Source: Chitinophaga hostae (GTDB lineage: Bacteria; Bacteroidota; Bacteroidia; Chitinophagales; Chitinophagaceae). From it: 64,000 nucleotides of DNA. The number at the start of each line of letters is the position of its first letter. Positions within the stretch are counted from its first letter, which is position 1. Below, in pieces: positions 10,333 to 20,552 of the stretch. The notes below the pieces were generated by a model. It did not search any database. It was not told the origin of the DNA and worked only from the letters and a program-made list of their open reading frames with translations. The translations under genes and the position numbers were made by a program. Location of the stretch: positions 124,001 to 188,000 of the forward strand of contig NZ_JAGTXB010000007.1 of the NCBI RefSeq assembly GCF_018224885.1. The letters run 5' to 3'.

Positions 10333-10677
10333 ATGCCAAGCCTCCACCTGCTCGTCATCAAAGCCAGCCAATCCGCCGAACAGGCTGCATTCTACACCCT
10401 TCTCGGCTTTCAGTTTCACCACCACCGCCATGGCAATGGCCCCTTACATTATGCCAGCACAAACAGCAATATGCTACTTGAAATTTATCCGTTGCCCAAA
10501 GCAATAACAACAGCAGATAATACTACCAGGTTGGGCTTTACAGTAGAAGATCTTGACATGACGATGAACAACCTGCCTACAGAGAGCATCATTACGGCCG
10601 CAACACAAACGGAATGGGGATACGCTGCGTTGATACAGGACCTGGACGGCAGAAAAATAGAACTCCGCCAGAAATAA
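10333..10677 (+). CDS. VOC (glyoxalase/dioxygenase-fold) family protein
   Basis: 114 residues, one bleomycin-resistance/glyoxalase fold. The start SLHLLVIKASQSAEQAAFYT, LLGFQF and the closing IQDLDGRKIEL are typical VOC landmarks (beta strand, helix with a FY pair, final strand with the acidic metal ligand). Members bind a metal and act on small molecules as lyases, isomerases, dioxygenases or binding proteins; the substrate cannot be read from sequence. It stands alone and converges on the DUF1080 gene. Its stop overlaps the A-run of that gene's terminator. Confidence 0.85.
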   Translation: MPSLHLLVIKASQSAEQAAFYTLLGFQFHHHRHGNGPLHYASTNSNMLLEIYPLPKAITTADNTTRLGFTVEDLDMTMNNLPTESIITAATQTEWGYAALIQDLDGRKIELRQK

Positions 10678-10708
10678 AAAAGCCGCTCCTACTATGCGTA
10701 AGAGCGGC
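10676..10708 (-). terminator. Rho-independent terminator of the DUF1080 operon
   Basis: Arms GCCGCTC (10682-10688) and GAGCGGC (10702-10708) form a 7-bp GC-rich stem with a 13-nt loop. On the minus strand it is followed by six T (10681-10676). It sits 22 nt beyond the stop of the minus-strand HEAT-DUF1080 gene, so it probably ends the whole SusC/SusD locus. The T-run overlaps the stop of the converging VOC gene. Confidence 0.8.
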
Positions 10709-10729
10709 CTCAATTATCTCTTCACCAAA

Positions 10730-13700
10730 CTACAGCGTCTTCACCCTGATATTTCTGAAACGCACTTTTGATCCATGGCCAAGGAAACCGATATGACCGG
10801 TTTCATTCTTCAAACCAGGATGCTCCTTGTGATCGAGCGTACCATTTTTACGGGCATCTGCAATATCACCATCCAGGATCACGGTACCATTCAGGATTAC
10901 CTTGATATGCGTACCATCAACAATCGCTTCTTCCACATTCCACTCTCCTACTGGTTTCAGGAAACCGCGTTTGGCAGGAATTACGCCATATACAGAACCG
11001 TGATACTGGTATACGTGCAGGTCTTTATAGATATCTGCTTCGTTATCCAGGATCTGTAATTCCATACCCTGGTAAGCCGCATCGCCTTCCAGCGGAGCGC
11101 GTACACCCAGACCATTATTCGCGCCTGGTGTTAACTGGAACTCAAAACGGAAAGAGAAGTTCTTATACTCATCTTTCGTATAGAGGTTACCGTGTCCGCC
11201 ATTGGAAGGATCTATGATCAGGTCGCCGTTGTCAATTACATAGTCTTTGGTATTACCTACCCATTCGTGCATGTTGGTACCATCGAACAACATTTTGTAA
11301 CCAGCTTTCTTCTCTTCGTCGCTCAGCACATAAGGCTTAGGACGCGGAATTTCCCTGATATACAGATCGCGGTAAGCTACATAAGTGCCGTGTGCCTGCA
11401 GCTCAATCTGCTCTTCCGGGAAAATTGGCAGGCCACGATCCCAGTAGTTTTCCAGGATGGTGTTATCGGTTACCAGTTCGCCGTTGAGATACACGGTTAC
11501 GCGGTCGCCCTTCATGAGGATACGGAAATGATTCCATTCGCCGATGGCGTTGTCTGCCAGTTTCAGCGGTTTGCTTTCATGGCGCTGGTTGTTGTATAAA
11601 CCGCCGGAACCTACCTGCGCGCCAACGTCTGTGCGGGAAGTATCCCAGATCTGCACCTGCGGGGTACCACGAAGATAAATACCAGCGTCGCCCTGTGCGG
11701 TGATCTTCCAGTCTACCAGCATTTCAAAATCACCATATTTCTTTTCGGTGCAGAGGTTATCGCCGCTACCGCCAAATACAAGCAAACCGTCTTTTACAGA
11801 CCATCCTTTACGCATGTTGTCATCGGCTTTCTGCTGTGCCTTGGCGAGCGCTTTTGCATCCATTTTTCCACGGGCAACGGGATTTTCCACCAGGCCCTTC
11901 CAGCCACTGAGGTCTTTGCCGTTGAAGATCGATACAAATCCGTCGCCTGCAGGCATTTCTGCGAGGTACTTACGGATAGACTGACGCTGATAATCTGCGT
12001 CGCCGCCTTTCAGCACCTGTGATGTTTTTTCCAGCAGCGCGCGTACGGTAGCGCCATTATAGCTTTTATCGGCCAGGGCAATATTCATTACTGCATTGGC
12101 AGCGGCCTGTTGAACAGACGCGTTATCGAGATAGTTACCGGCAAACAATAATGCAGGCAATGTTTTGCATTGTTCTGCACTTTCCAGTATTTTCTTCTGT
12201 AATGCCGGTGTGGAAGATAATTCCATCGCATTGCGCAGCATCAGCAGCTGTTGATCAGCCGGGAACGATGACCTGCGGGTAAGCGAAACGTAGCCCGACA
12301 GTGCATCCTCACGGTAAGTGCTGTTGGCATTGTCCCGGGCTATCTGTAATAAGGCGGGGGCAGCTGCCGGATTTTTCCAGGCAGACAAAGCTACTACGGC
12401 TGCTTTTTTCGTAGTAGCGTCACCGTTATTAAAGGCAGTGAGTACGGGCGACAATGCAGCTGTTTCGCCGATGCCTGCCAATACAGGAAGATAACGTGAT
12501 TGTTTATCGGCAGATGCCTGTTTCATCTGTCCCAGCACATCACCGCTATTGGCGCCGGCGCTGATCAGTGCCGCCTGGATGTTGCTGATATCAGTGGTGT
12601 TGGTGGTATTATTCAGTAAGGTAAACAGTTCAGAAAGATTTGACCTGGTAGCCACATCTTTCAGCGCACTGATAGCAGCACTGCGGGTGGTGGCATCTGT
12701 GCTGGCAGTAAGCGGCAACACATCATTTACACGGCCGTCTGCTTTACGTGCAGCCAATACCGTTAGTAAAGCCGTTTGTGCTGCTGCCGGCATAGTAGCC
12801 AGCGCAGCGCCCGATTGTGCAGCTACTTCATCGCCTGGCATAATGAGCAGGGCGTCTTTCACTGCGTCTGTGGTGGCGGCATCACCAGTCTTCATGGTTT
12901 GCAGCAAAGCAGGTAAGGCTTGTACACCACCGGTTTGACCGGCAGCTTTGATAGCGGCGAGTTTTACGCCTGTATCCTTGCTGCCCAGCAGTTTCAGGAT
13001 AGCTGGTAAAGCAGCGGCTACTTTATTATCTCCCAACATAGCTATTACAGCAGCTTTATTGGCATTATCAGCACCCACGAGTTTCTTTAACCACAGGGCA
13101 TTGCCAGCCAGGCCTTGCTGACCTGCAAACTTCAATGCAGCATCACGATACTCGCGGTTTTTATCATCGGCAGCGGCGAGCAACAACGGCATACTCTTTT
13201 CGCCACGGATGGCGGTAAGCAGCTTCAGTGCAGCAGTGCGGGTATGTACCTGTCCGTCTGTTTTAGCCTGCTTCAGTATACCGTCCGCGATTTTTTCCGC
13301 GGCAGTTTTGTCGGCCAGTGTGGCCGCATAGTACAGGTAAGAAGAAGTAGCATCTGTTACATCATAGGAATAGCCACTTTTAGCAGCGGCGGCAGCCAGT
13401 ACAGGTGCGGATGCCGGAGCGCCGATCTGTGCAAGGGCATACAGGGCCACTTTCGCCAGTTTCTTGTCGCCGTCATTGGCTAAAGGAGCAATAGCTGCGG
13501 CAGCGGCAGTATAACGGCTATCACCCAACGCTTCTGTAAGGGTAATGCGGTTAAAGCCTTTGGCAGATGGCAAAGCCTTCAATAATGCTTCCTGTGCTGC
13601 AGGCGTATTGATTTTCACCAGGGCACGCGCAGCGGGATCACAAAGACGGTCGTCGGTTAAACAAGCCTGCAGCGTACTTACGGCATCGTTATCGCCAACG

Positions 13701-14092
13701 GTTTGCAGCTGTGTGAGGAGGAATACTTTATTTTCCGGATCGCCGGTTTTGGGCAGGGCCTTGCAAAGCGCCGCCACCGCCTGTTTACGGGCGGCTTCCT
13801 TTCCCGGTTGCGTTACGTAGAAGGCATAACCTGCAATAGCGTACTGCAACTGCGTATTATCGCCTTTACCCGGTGCAGCCAGCATACCGGCAATAGTTGT
13901 CAGCCCTTGTTCTCCCAGGGCCGCAATGGCCTCCATATTGGTATTAAACTGCGTTTTATTCGGGGCCGGCATCAACGCCAGCACATCGGCTATTTTGGTA
14001 TGAAAGGCACGCTGATCTGATGGTCCCTGCGCGGAAACCAGGCTACTCCAGCCAACCAGCAATGCAATGAGTAAGTGTAATATCTTTTTCAT
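10730..14092 (-). CDS. HEAT-repeat protein with two DUF1080 (3-keto-disaccharide hydrolase) domains
   Basis: 1120 residues with a signal peptide (LLIALLVGWSSLVSAQ). About residues 30-700 are Ala-rich helical HEAT-like repeats (ALPAILKLLGSKDTGVKLAA, PALLQTMKTGD). A first DUF1080 domain starts near residue 718 (FVSIFNGKDLSGWKG ... AGIYLRGTPQVQIWD), a second near 934 (KMLFDGTNMHEWVG ... LGVRAPLEGDAAYQGMELQI). DUF1080 proteins adopt a concanavalin-like fold and some cleave 3-keto-glycosides. The gene lies 35 nt after a Gfo/Idh/MocA oxidoreductase, the type of enzyme that makes 3-keto-sugars, supporting oxidation followed by cleavage outside the cytoplasm. The HEAT part may be a scaffold. Domain calls firm, substrate inferred. 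Confidence 0.88.
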   Translation of the reverse strand: MKKILHLLIALLVGWSSLVSAQGPSDQRAFHTKIADVLALMPAPNKTQFNTNMEAIAALGEQGLTTIAGMLAAPGKGDNTQLQYAIAGYAFYVTQPGKEAARKQAVAALCKALPKTGDPENKVFLLTQLQTVGDNDAVSTLQACLTDDRLCDPAARALVKINTPAAQEALLKALPSAKGFNRITLTEALGDSRYTAAAAAIAPLANDGDKKLAKVALYALAQIGAPASAPVLAAAAAKSGYSYDVTDATSSYLYYAATLADKTAAEKIADGILKQAKTDGQVHTRTAALKLLTAIRGEKSMPLLLAAADDKNREYRDAALKFAGQQGLAGNALWLKKLVGADNANKAAVIAMLGDNKVAAALPAILKLLGSKDTGVKLAAIKAAGQTGGVQALPALLQTMKTGDAATTDAVKDALLIMPGDEVAAQSGAALATMPAAAQTALLTVLAARKADGRVNDVLPLTASTDATTRSAAISALKDVATRSNLSELFTLLNNTTNTTDISNIQAALISAGANSGDVLGQMKQASADKQSRYLPVLAGIGETAALSPVLTAFNNGDATTKKAAVVALSAWKNPAAAPALLQIARDNANSTYREDALSGYVSLTRRSSFPADQQLLMLRNAMELSSTPALQKKILESAEQCKTLPALLFAGNYLDNASVQQAAANAVMNIALADKSYNGATVRALLEKTSQVLKGGDADYQRQSIRKYLAEMPAGDGFVSIFNGKDLSGWKGLVENPVARGKMDAKALAKAQQKADDNMRKGWSVKDGLLVFGGSGDNLCTEKKYGDFEMLVDWKITAQGDAGIYLRGTPQVQIWDTSRTDVGAQVGSGGLYNNQRHESKPLKLADNAIGEWNHFRILMKGDRVTVYLNGELVTDNTILENYWDRGLPIFPEEQIELQAHGTYVAYRDLYIREIPRPKPYVLSDEEKKAGYKMLFDGTNMHEWVGNTKDYVIDNGDLIIDPSNGGHGNLYTKDEYKNFSFRFEFQLTPGANNGLGVRAPLEGDAAYQGMELQILDNEADIYKDLHVYQYHGSVYGVIPAKRGFLKPVGEWNVEEAIVDGTHIKVILNGTVILDGDIADARKNGTLDHKEHPGLKNETGHIGFLGHGSKVRFRNIRVKTL

Positions 14093-14127
14093 AATTCATT
14101 TACTTATTTGTTCTGATTCCGGCTGTT

Positions 14128-15405
14128 TTAGATAGTCCATGGTCCACGCATCGGCTGATAGATGAGGGCATTGGCGCCTGCATCATCAATAAACTCCTGC
14201 TTCACCGGGTCAAATTTTAAAGAGCGGTTAAGACGCAAAGCAATCTTACCCATATTTACCAGCGTAGCAGAGCGATGACCATTTTCTTCATTCAGCGCAA
14301 ATTTGCGGCGGTTTTTAACGGCGTCCACAAAATCTGTTTGCTGTGGTGCAGGATCAGGGAAGGAAGCCAGCTTCTTTTCCAAATCCTGTATGTCCGAGCG
14401 GAAACCGGGATACAGCTTGCCTTTCGGTCCTTCTATATAAGCGGCCTTTTCATCAGCGCCTTCTCCATCGAGAATAATCTGGCAACCATCGGCATAAGTA
14501 TAGGTAATCCTTCTCCAGGTACCTACGGCATCAGGATGTTGCTGCGGTGCATCTACTTCTACACTCACCGGGCTGGTATCATCTTTACCGAGGAAGTACT
14601 GGATGGGATCCAGGTAATGCTGTCCCATATCTCCCAAACCGCCACCATCATAATCCCAGTAACCACGGAAGGTTTGGTGCACACGGTGTGGGTTATACGG
14701 ACGATAAGGTGCAGGGCCCAGCCACATGTCGTAATCCAGTTCTTTTGGCACCGACATAGCTTCGAGATTGGTTTTACCTACCCAGTAAAATTTCCAGTCA
14801 AAGCCGGTATGCTTGCTCACCGTTACTTTCAGCGGCCAGCCGAGCAAACCGCTGTCCACCAGTTTCTTAATGGGTTTCACGGTAGTGCCCATTCCATAAA
14901 ATCTGTCTTCAAAGCGGAACCAGGTATTCAGGCGGAAAATTCTTCCATGCTGCTGCACGGCTTCCACCAGGCGCTTGCCTTCGCCGATAGTGGCTGTCAT
15001 TGGTTTTTCACACCAGATGTCTTTACCGGCGCGGGCCGCATCTGCTGCAATAATACCATGCCAGTGAGGAGGAGTGGCTACGTGTACGATATCCACTTCC
15101 GGTAACGTGATCACTTCGCGGTAGTCGGCAAAAGTTTTTACGCCTTTGCTTTTGTCTCCCAGCTGGTCCATCGCCAGTTTCAGATGACTCTTATCTACAT
15201 CGCAGAGCGCCACCACCCGGGTGCCTGCGTAGCCAAAGTGGCCTCGTCCCATGCCACCGGTGCCTATAACGGCTTTGGTCAGCTGGTCACTCGGTGCCAG
15301 GTAACCGCGGCCCAGCACATGCCTGGGCACAATTGTAAATGCAGCAAGCGCTCCCAGGGAATTCTTGAGAAATGCCCGCCTTGAATCGCTGTTTTGTTTC
15401 GCCAT
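14128..15405 (-). CDS. Tat-exported Gfo/Idh/MocA family oxidoreductase
   Basis: 425 residues. The N-terminus has a twin-arginine signal (RR at residues 9-10, RRAFLKNSLGALAAF), indicating export of a folded, cofactor-loaded enzyme. A Rossmann motif follows (AVIGTGGMGRGHFG, about residues 45-58), then VHVATPPHWHG and the catalytic-loop motif CEKPMT near residue 132. The C-terminal half is the family's alpha/beta dehydrogenase domain. Such enzymes oxidise sugars, often at C3, with tightly bound NAD(P). Cotranscription with the DUF1080 gene 35 nt downstream suggests 3-keto-glycoside formation. A 187-nt gap separates it from susD, so it may also have its own promoter, though I see no consensus -7 box there. 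Confidence 0.9.
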   Translation of the reverse strand: MAKQNSDSRRAFLKNSLGALAAFTIVPRHVLGRGYLAPSDQLTKAVIGTGGMGRGHFGYAGTRVVALCDVDKSHLKLAMDQLGDKSKGVKTFADYREVITLPEVDIVHVATPPHWHGIIAADAARAGKDIWCEKPMTATIGEGKRLVEAVQQHGRIFRLNTWFRFEDRFYGMGTTVKPIKKLVDSGLLGWPLKVTVSKHTGFDWKFYWVGKTNLEAMSVPKELDYDMWLGPAPYRPYNPHRVHQTFRGYWDYDGGGLGDMGQHYLDPIQYFLGKDDTSPVSVEVDAPQQHPDAVGTWRRITYTYADGCQIILDGEGADEKAAYIEGPKGKLYPGFRSDIQDLEKKLASFPDPAPQQTDFVDAVKNRRKFALNEENGHRSATLVNMGKIALRLNRSLKFDPVKQEFIDDAGANALIYQPMRGPWTI

Positions 15406-15592
15406 ATTTCAGTTTAATTGTATGCCGGGTTGATTAATAACGTTTTTGGAATTGATAGTATTTGTTCACCCTATGATAATAAATTCACTGTTTTACCCGA
15501 TTCTGGTCTACCGATTGGTAAGATATAATCTAACACCGTGATATGCAAATACGGGTAAGGAAATTTGATAAGCGGCAAAATAGGTTTTATAA

Positions 15593-17191
15593 TCAGTACC
15601 CTGGATTCTGCACCATATCCGGATTGGAAAGCGTTTCCTTTTCAGGTATGGGCCACAGGTAATCCCTGTCGGTATAGGCACGGTCCTGCACCTTCACGGC
15701 CACGCCTGTTTGCGGATTGGTGGCGCCGAATACCTGCCCGTTCATCACCTGCTTTACAATTCCCCATCTACGGATATCAAAATAGCGCTGCCCTTCAAAG
15801 GCCAACTCTGATTGACGCTCACGGCGTATAAGCTGCCGCAGCGCATCGGCGGTATTATACCGTTGCATGTCAACAGCCGGCATTCCTGCGCGGGTACGGA
15901 TATCATTTAAATGAACAGCGATGGCCGGATTTTTTGAATCACCCAGCTCTATCAGTGCTTCTACATAAGATAATAACACTTCACTGTAACGGATAATCAT
16001 AAAGTCAAGCGACCCACCTCTGCCCTGCCGGTCACGCGCATCCAGGTATTTGCGGATCCAGTAGCCGGTGGCGGTAGACTTCTGCACGCCTATTTTATCG
16101 GTGTTTGCAGGAGAGTTATCAAAGGGCGATAAAATATAGTTGGCATCCAGGAACTGCTCGCCAGGATACAATACCGACGCCACCAAACGGGGATCACGAT
16201 TGTTCTTATAGTTAGGATCCTTCCGGTATATCGCCAGGGAATCCGCTCCCAGCTCCGCCGGCGTCTTGCCCTGCTTTGTTTCAAAATTATCTACTACCTG
16301 GGAAGTAGGCGATACATAAGTTTCGCCGCCAATACCATAAGGCGCAAAGGTGGTCCAGGCATTGCCACAACCGCCTGCCTTAAAAAATATTCTTTCTTTA
16401 TTTAACTCACCGGAATAGCTGAATAACTCCGCATAATTATTTACACCGGGCTTTTCACTACGGTATAATTTATATACACCCGACTGGATCACTTTGGCCG
16501 CAGCGTCCCTCGCCACATCATAATGATGAAAGTACAAGGCCAACCTCGCGATTAACGCATTGCAGGCGCCGGCAGAAATACGCCAGGTTTCATCACTGTC
16601 ATATTCCTGTGGCAGATTTGCAGCACAAGTTTGTAATTCACCCAATATAAAAGCATATACCTTTTCGGCAGATTCGCGCTTCATGTGATTTTCCAACGGG
16701 GTCAGCGACTGGGTTACAATAGGAATATCGCCAAAGAAAAGCATGATCTCCATATGATAAAATGCACGGAGTGCGCGCGCCTCAAACTTCATCCGGGTAC
16801 GTAACCCGTCATCCATAAAACATTTATCTACATTCTCCAGGAAACGACAGGCCCTGCGGACATCAATATAATCATCTCTCCATATCCATTCTGCTACATC
16901 CCAGGTAGGGTTTTGCAAACCGCGCGTATAAATATCATAATTTCCACGGAAATCGCCACGGCAAACGGCTTCATCACTAAGCCCCGACCAGAACATTACA
17001 TTACGGCCATCAGAGCCCGCCGGTATGCCGGCATAAATAGAAGCCAGCGCATTATAGGCATGCCCTTCCGTTTTCCACCACTGTTCGTCCGTTACACCGG
17101 AAGGATTATCATGGGTGAGAAATTTTTTACAGGCGGGTAACGACAATAAAGTCAGCGCCAATGTTATGATAAGACTATATTTCATTTTCAT
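15593..17191 (-). CDS. SusD/RagB-family surface glycan-binding lipoprotein
   Basis: 532 residues from the ATG at 17191. A longer in-frame ATG at 17263 would overlap the end of susC and place non-signal residues before the lipoprotein signal, so I reject it; an ATG at 17185 is also possible. The signal ends in lipobox LPAC. The SusD pattern follows: ARACRFLENVD, RALRAFYHMEIMLFFGDIPI, an insert, then a C-terminal RagB region (RRERQSELAFEGQRYFDIRRW) and the terminal YLWPIPEKETLSNPDMVQNPGY-type tail. SusD-like proteins sit on the outer membrane as a lid over their SusC channel and bind oligosaccharides or peptides. It starts 17 nt after the SusC gene. Ligand unknown. Confidence 0.93.
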   Translation of the reverse strand: MKMKYSLIITLALTLLSLPACKKFLTHDNPSGVTDEQWWKTEGHAYNALASIYAGIPAGSDGRNVMFWSGLSDEAVCRGDFRGNYDIYTRGLQNPTWDVAEWIWRDDYIDVRRACRFLENVDKCFMDDGLRTRMKFEARALRAFYHMEIMLFFGDIPIVTQSLTPLENHMKRESAEKVYAFILGELQTCAANLPQEYDSDETWRISAGACNALIARLALYFHHYDVARDAAAKVIQSGVYKLYRSEKPGVNNYAELFSYSGELNKERIFFKAGGCGNAWTTFAPYGIGGETYVSPTSQVVDNFETKQGKTPAELGADSLAIYRKDPNYKNNRDPRLVASVLYPGEQFLDANYILSPFDNSPANTDKIGVQKSTATGYWIRKYLDARDRQGRGGSLDFMIIRYSEVLLSYVEALIELGDSKNPAIAVHLNDIRTRAGMPAVDMQRYNTADALRQLIRRERQSELAFEGQRYFDIRRWGIVKQVMNGQVFGATNPQTGVAVKVQDRAYTDRDYLWPIPEKETLSNPDMVQNPGY

Positions 17192-17208
17192 CGTAAAAAA
17201 TTTAATAA

Positions 17209-20200
17209 TTATAATTGAATGCTCACCCCGGCGGTATACATCTTCATAATCCCGTAAGTCCACTGGTTTCCCTGGCTTTCCGGATCTACCAGTTTCATGG
17301 AAGTAAATACAAAAGGATTCTGCGCATTCACATATGCCCGGGCACTGTTAATGCCTATACGTTTTAACCTGGTGCTGCTGAAATTGTAACCCAGCTGAAT
17401 ATATTTCATACGCACATAGGCGCCGTTCTGCAACCAGAAATCGGACGATAATTTGCTGATGCTGGGAGAAGTGGTAAGGCGCGGAAAACGGGCATTGGTG
17501 CGTTCCGGAGTCCAGTAATTACCCGCATAGTATTGGGTAGGCACGCCGCCATCGAACGACATATCCAGCGGGTAAGCGAGCATCCCGCCAAGGGTAGCAT
17601 CATTTTTATTCACACCCTGTAACAGCATTTCCAGCTCCCATTTTTTATAGGTAATCCGGAAGTTGGCAAAGAAATCTGCTTTGGGCGTAGGATTGCCGAT
17701 AACTGTTTGGTCGTTCCCGTCAATAATACCATCTCCATTTATATCCAGGTAGCGGATATCACCAGGTTTTTCATTGGCAATAACAGGTACCAGCGCAGTG
17801 CCATCCGGCTTGAAGTCGGCTGCCTGCAACAATCCATTCGTTTTATACCCATAAATACTATTAAGGGCATATCCCTCTTTATTGATCGATTTCCCACTGT
17901 AAATGTAGGGCCCTCCCCGAAGAGAAAGCAGGGTATTGTTATTATAGGAAATGCCTGGTCTTACCGACAGGGTAATATCTTTTCCAATACGGCCATTGTA
18001 ATTCAATGACAGCTCTATTCCCTTATTACGGAGCTTTCCTGCATTAATAGGAGGTGTGCCCATACCGCCAACATAAGACACCGGCGGATTAAGAATAATA
18101 CCATTTGTTTTCTTGTCGTAGAAATCAAAGGTCATTTCCAGGGCACTGTTAAACAAGGCCAGATCCATTCCCAGATCCAGCATATCCACCGTTTCCCAGG
18201 TAATATCAGGGTTACCAAATACTGATTCCACACCATCTGTGGCGCTGATCATACTCTGGTACTGATACAGACCAATGTCTTCATTTCCCAGGCGGCCATA
18301 AGATGCACGCAGCTTCAGGTTGTTGATAGCGCGCATCGACTGCATAAAGTTTTCTTTATGCACATTCCAGCCCAATGCTACAGAAGGAAACGTACCAAAC
18401 TTATGTCCGGGACCAAAATGCGAAGATCCGTCTGTACGCATGGCGCCTTCCAGCAGGAATTTATCTTTATAAGAGTAGTTGATTTTGGCGTAGAAGGACA
18501 ACAGCGATTTTACGGCCCAGTAGTCACTATTATTTTCTTCCTGGGAATAACCTCCCATCACATAAAAATGATGATCTTTCAGGTCATAGGTATAATCTGC
18601 TGTGACGCCTGCATAGTAATAAGTAGTTCTGGCCATGCTGGCAGTGCGCTGTACTCCCCAGGTCTGTGCCAGCTTTCCGGTGTAGTAGTCGAAGAAATAA
18701 TAGTTATCGCGGGTAGTCCTCGTAACATCGCTGTTCAGGCGAAAACTGAATTGTCCGCGGAGATTCAGTCCCGGCAATACTTCCCATTTTGGTTGCAGGT
18801 TAATGCTGGATTGTCCGTATTCATTGGCGCTGCGGCCTCCATGCTCAGCATAGGCCACAGGGTTTACAATGTCCACATAACGGCCATATATCACCGGCGA
18901 ACCATCTTTCTGCGGATACTTTGGTAAAATAGTGGGCGGTACCCGGAAAATATCTTCCAGTATCCTGTTGCCATCATTACCATTGGGTCTGTTGGGATAA
19001 AAAGTATTACGCTTGATGGCCAGCATATCCATATACACCAGGAATTTTTTGTTCAGCGTAATAGAGGTATTGGCGCGGATATTATACTTATTGGAATGAT
19101 TTAATGGTATCATCCCCTGTTGGTTCTGATAGTTGGCGGTAAGGGCAAAACGGGCGAGGCTGTTACCACCGCTCACACCTACCGAATGACTGGTAATAGG
19201 TGCCGCGCGGTTAATGATTTCTTTTTGCCAGTCGGTATTGGGATATTTTATCGGATCATCACCGGCTGCTGTGTGCTTAATATCTTCTTCGGAATAAAAG
19301 GGTTGATTACCTGCGTTGACCTGTGCTTCATTAAACATACGCATATACTCCGGGGCCTCTACCAGCTTGGGCATAGTAGATGGCGACTGTACGCCGTAGT
19401 AGCCATCATAGGTTACTGTTACTTTGCCGGCCACCCCTCTTTTGGTAGTTACCAGGATAACGCCGTTGGCAGCACGCGCACCGTAAACAGCGGCGGCGGC
19501 GGCATCTTTCAGGATGGTTACACTTTCCACGGTAACCGGATCAATGTAGTCCATGTCCATAGGTACGCCATCCACCAGTACCAGCGGGTCGGAACCATTT
19601 ACAGTGCTGATACCCCGGATCTTGATCACGGCGGCATCGCCACCGGGCAAACCCGAGCTCTGGGTTACCTGTAAGCCGGTAACGCCCCCCTGTAATGCCT
19701 GCGATAATGCCGTAATGGGCTTACCATTGGTTTGCTGCGCCACATTTACCGAGCTGATGGAGCTGGCAATATGTTTTTTCTGTTGCTCTGAAAGTCCTAC
19801 CACCACTACCTCATCGAGGGCGGCCACATTTTCTTTCAATGAAATATTCAGCGCATTCTGGCTGCGGATCACGGTGTGTTCTTCTGCCAGGTAACCCATC
19901 TGGCTAAATACCAGGACCGCATTCCTTCTCGTTCTGATGGTAAAATAGCCATCCGCATCCGTGGTAGTACCGATGCTGTTGTTGTCCTTCACACGAATCG
20001 TTACCCCTGGCAATGCCTGTGGTGGTTCATGCATATCGTATACCCGTCCCCGTATGAGATAGGCGCTGTCTTCCAGCATAATACCCGGCGATGCATCATT
20101 CCCGTTTTTTGATTTTTCCCTGGGGATGATGGCCACCTGGTTACGCACAATGCGGTAACTGAGGCTGGTATTGGCCAATGCTTTGTCGAGTACCTCGTTG

Positions 20201-20484
20201 ATTTTTTTGTCCTGCAGTTCCAGGGTCAGGGGTTGTTCCCTGTTTACCAGTTCATCTTTATAAAAAATACGCCACGTGCTTTGCGACTGTATCTGGCTGA
20301 ACAGCTGGGGCAGCGTACCCTGGTGCAGTTTTACAGAAAGATGATTGTCCTGTGATCTGCCGTTGGCAGAAATACCCAGGATGCCCGTGAATAAGAGAAT
20401 TACAGTGAGTTTCATTGCTCTCCGGAATTTAGCGGCAATAACATTGCCTGGCGGGACACGCCATTGTGCATAGATTTTTTTCAT
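17209..20484 (-). CDS. SusC/RagA TonB-linked outer-membrane transporter with STN signalling domain
   Basis: 1091 residues. After a signal region (about residues 25-45) there is an STN domain (about 50-120, LPQLFSQIQSQSTWRIFYKD). Next is a CarboxypepD_reg-like domain (about 140-225), then the plug with SusC hallmarks (LDEVVVVGLS, IRGISTVNGSDPLVLVDGVP, TILKDAAAAAVYGARAANG). A 22-strand-type barrel ends with VSIQL. The STN domain is the part that contacts a FecR-type anti-sigma factor, matching the fecR and sigma genes just upstream. So transport of the cognate nutrient is probably sensed and drives its own expression. A start further in (the ATG giving MKLTVILLF) is possible for signal processing, but the annotated start is also plausible. 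Confidence 0.94.
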   Translation of the reverse strand: MKKIYAQWRVPPGNVIAAKFRRAMKLTVILLFTGILGISANGRSQDNHLSVKLHQGTLPQLFSQIQSQSTWRIFYKDELVNREQPLTLELQDKKINEVLDKALANTSLSYRIVRNQVAIIPREKSKNGNDASPGIMLEDSAYLIRGRVYDMHEPPQALPGVTIRVKDNNSIGTTTDADGYFTIRTRRNAVLVFSQMGYLAEEHTVIRSQNALNISLKENVAALDEVVVVGLSEQQKKHIASSISSVNVAQQTNGKPITALSQALQGGVTGLQVTQSSGLPGGDAAVIKIRGISTVNGSDPLVLVDGVPMDMDYIDPVTVESVTILKDAAAAAVYGARAANGVILVTTKRGVAGKVTVTYDGYYGVQSPSTMPKLVEAPEYMRMFNEAQVNAGNQPFYSEEDIKHTAAGDDPIKYPNTDWQKEIINRAAPITSHSVGVSGGNSLARFALTANYQNQQGMIPLNHSNKYNIRANTSITLNKKFLVYMDMLAIKRNTFYPNRPNGNDGNRILEDIFRVPPTILPKYPQKDGSPVIYGRYVDIVNPVAYAEHGGRSANEYGQSSINLQPKWEVLPGLNLRGQFSFRLNSDVTRTTRDNYYFFDYYTGKLAQTWGVQRTASMARTTYYYAGVTADYTYDLKDHHFYVMGGYSQEENNSDYWAVKSLLSFYAKINYSYKDKFLLEGAMRTDGSSHFGPGHKFGTFPSVALGWNVHKENFMQSMRAINNLKLRASYGRLGNEDIGLYQYQSMISATDGVESVFGNPDITWETVDMLDLGMDLALFNSALEMTFDFYDKKTNGIILNPPVSYVGGMGTPPINAGKLRNKGIELSLNYNGRIGKDITLSVRPGISYNNNTLLSLRGGPYIYSGKSINKEGYALNSIYGYKTNGLLQAADFKPDGTALVPVIANEKPGDIRYLDINGDGIIDGNDQTVIGNPTPKADFFANFRITYKKWELEMLLQGVNKNDATLGGMLAYPLDMSFDGGVPTQYYAGNYWTPERTNARFPRLTTSPSISKLSSDFWLQNGAYVRMKYIQLGYNFSSTRLKRIGINSARAYVNAQNPFVFTSMKLVDPESQGNQWTYGIMKMYTAGVSIQL

Positions 20485-20552
20485 AACTTCACTACGTTTT
20501 TTTCGTTAAACAAAAAGACAAGCCCGTCCCCGTTGTCAGCGGGGCAGTGCCA

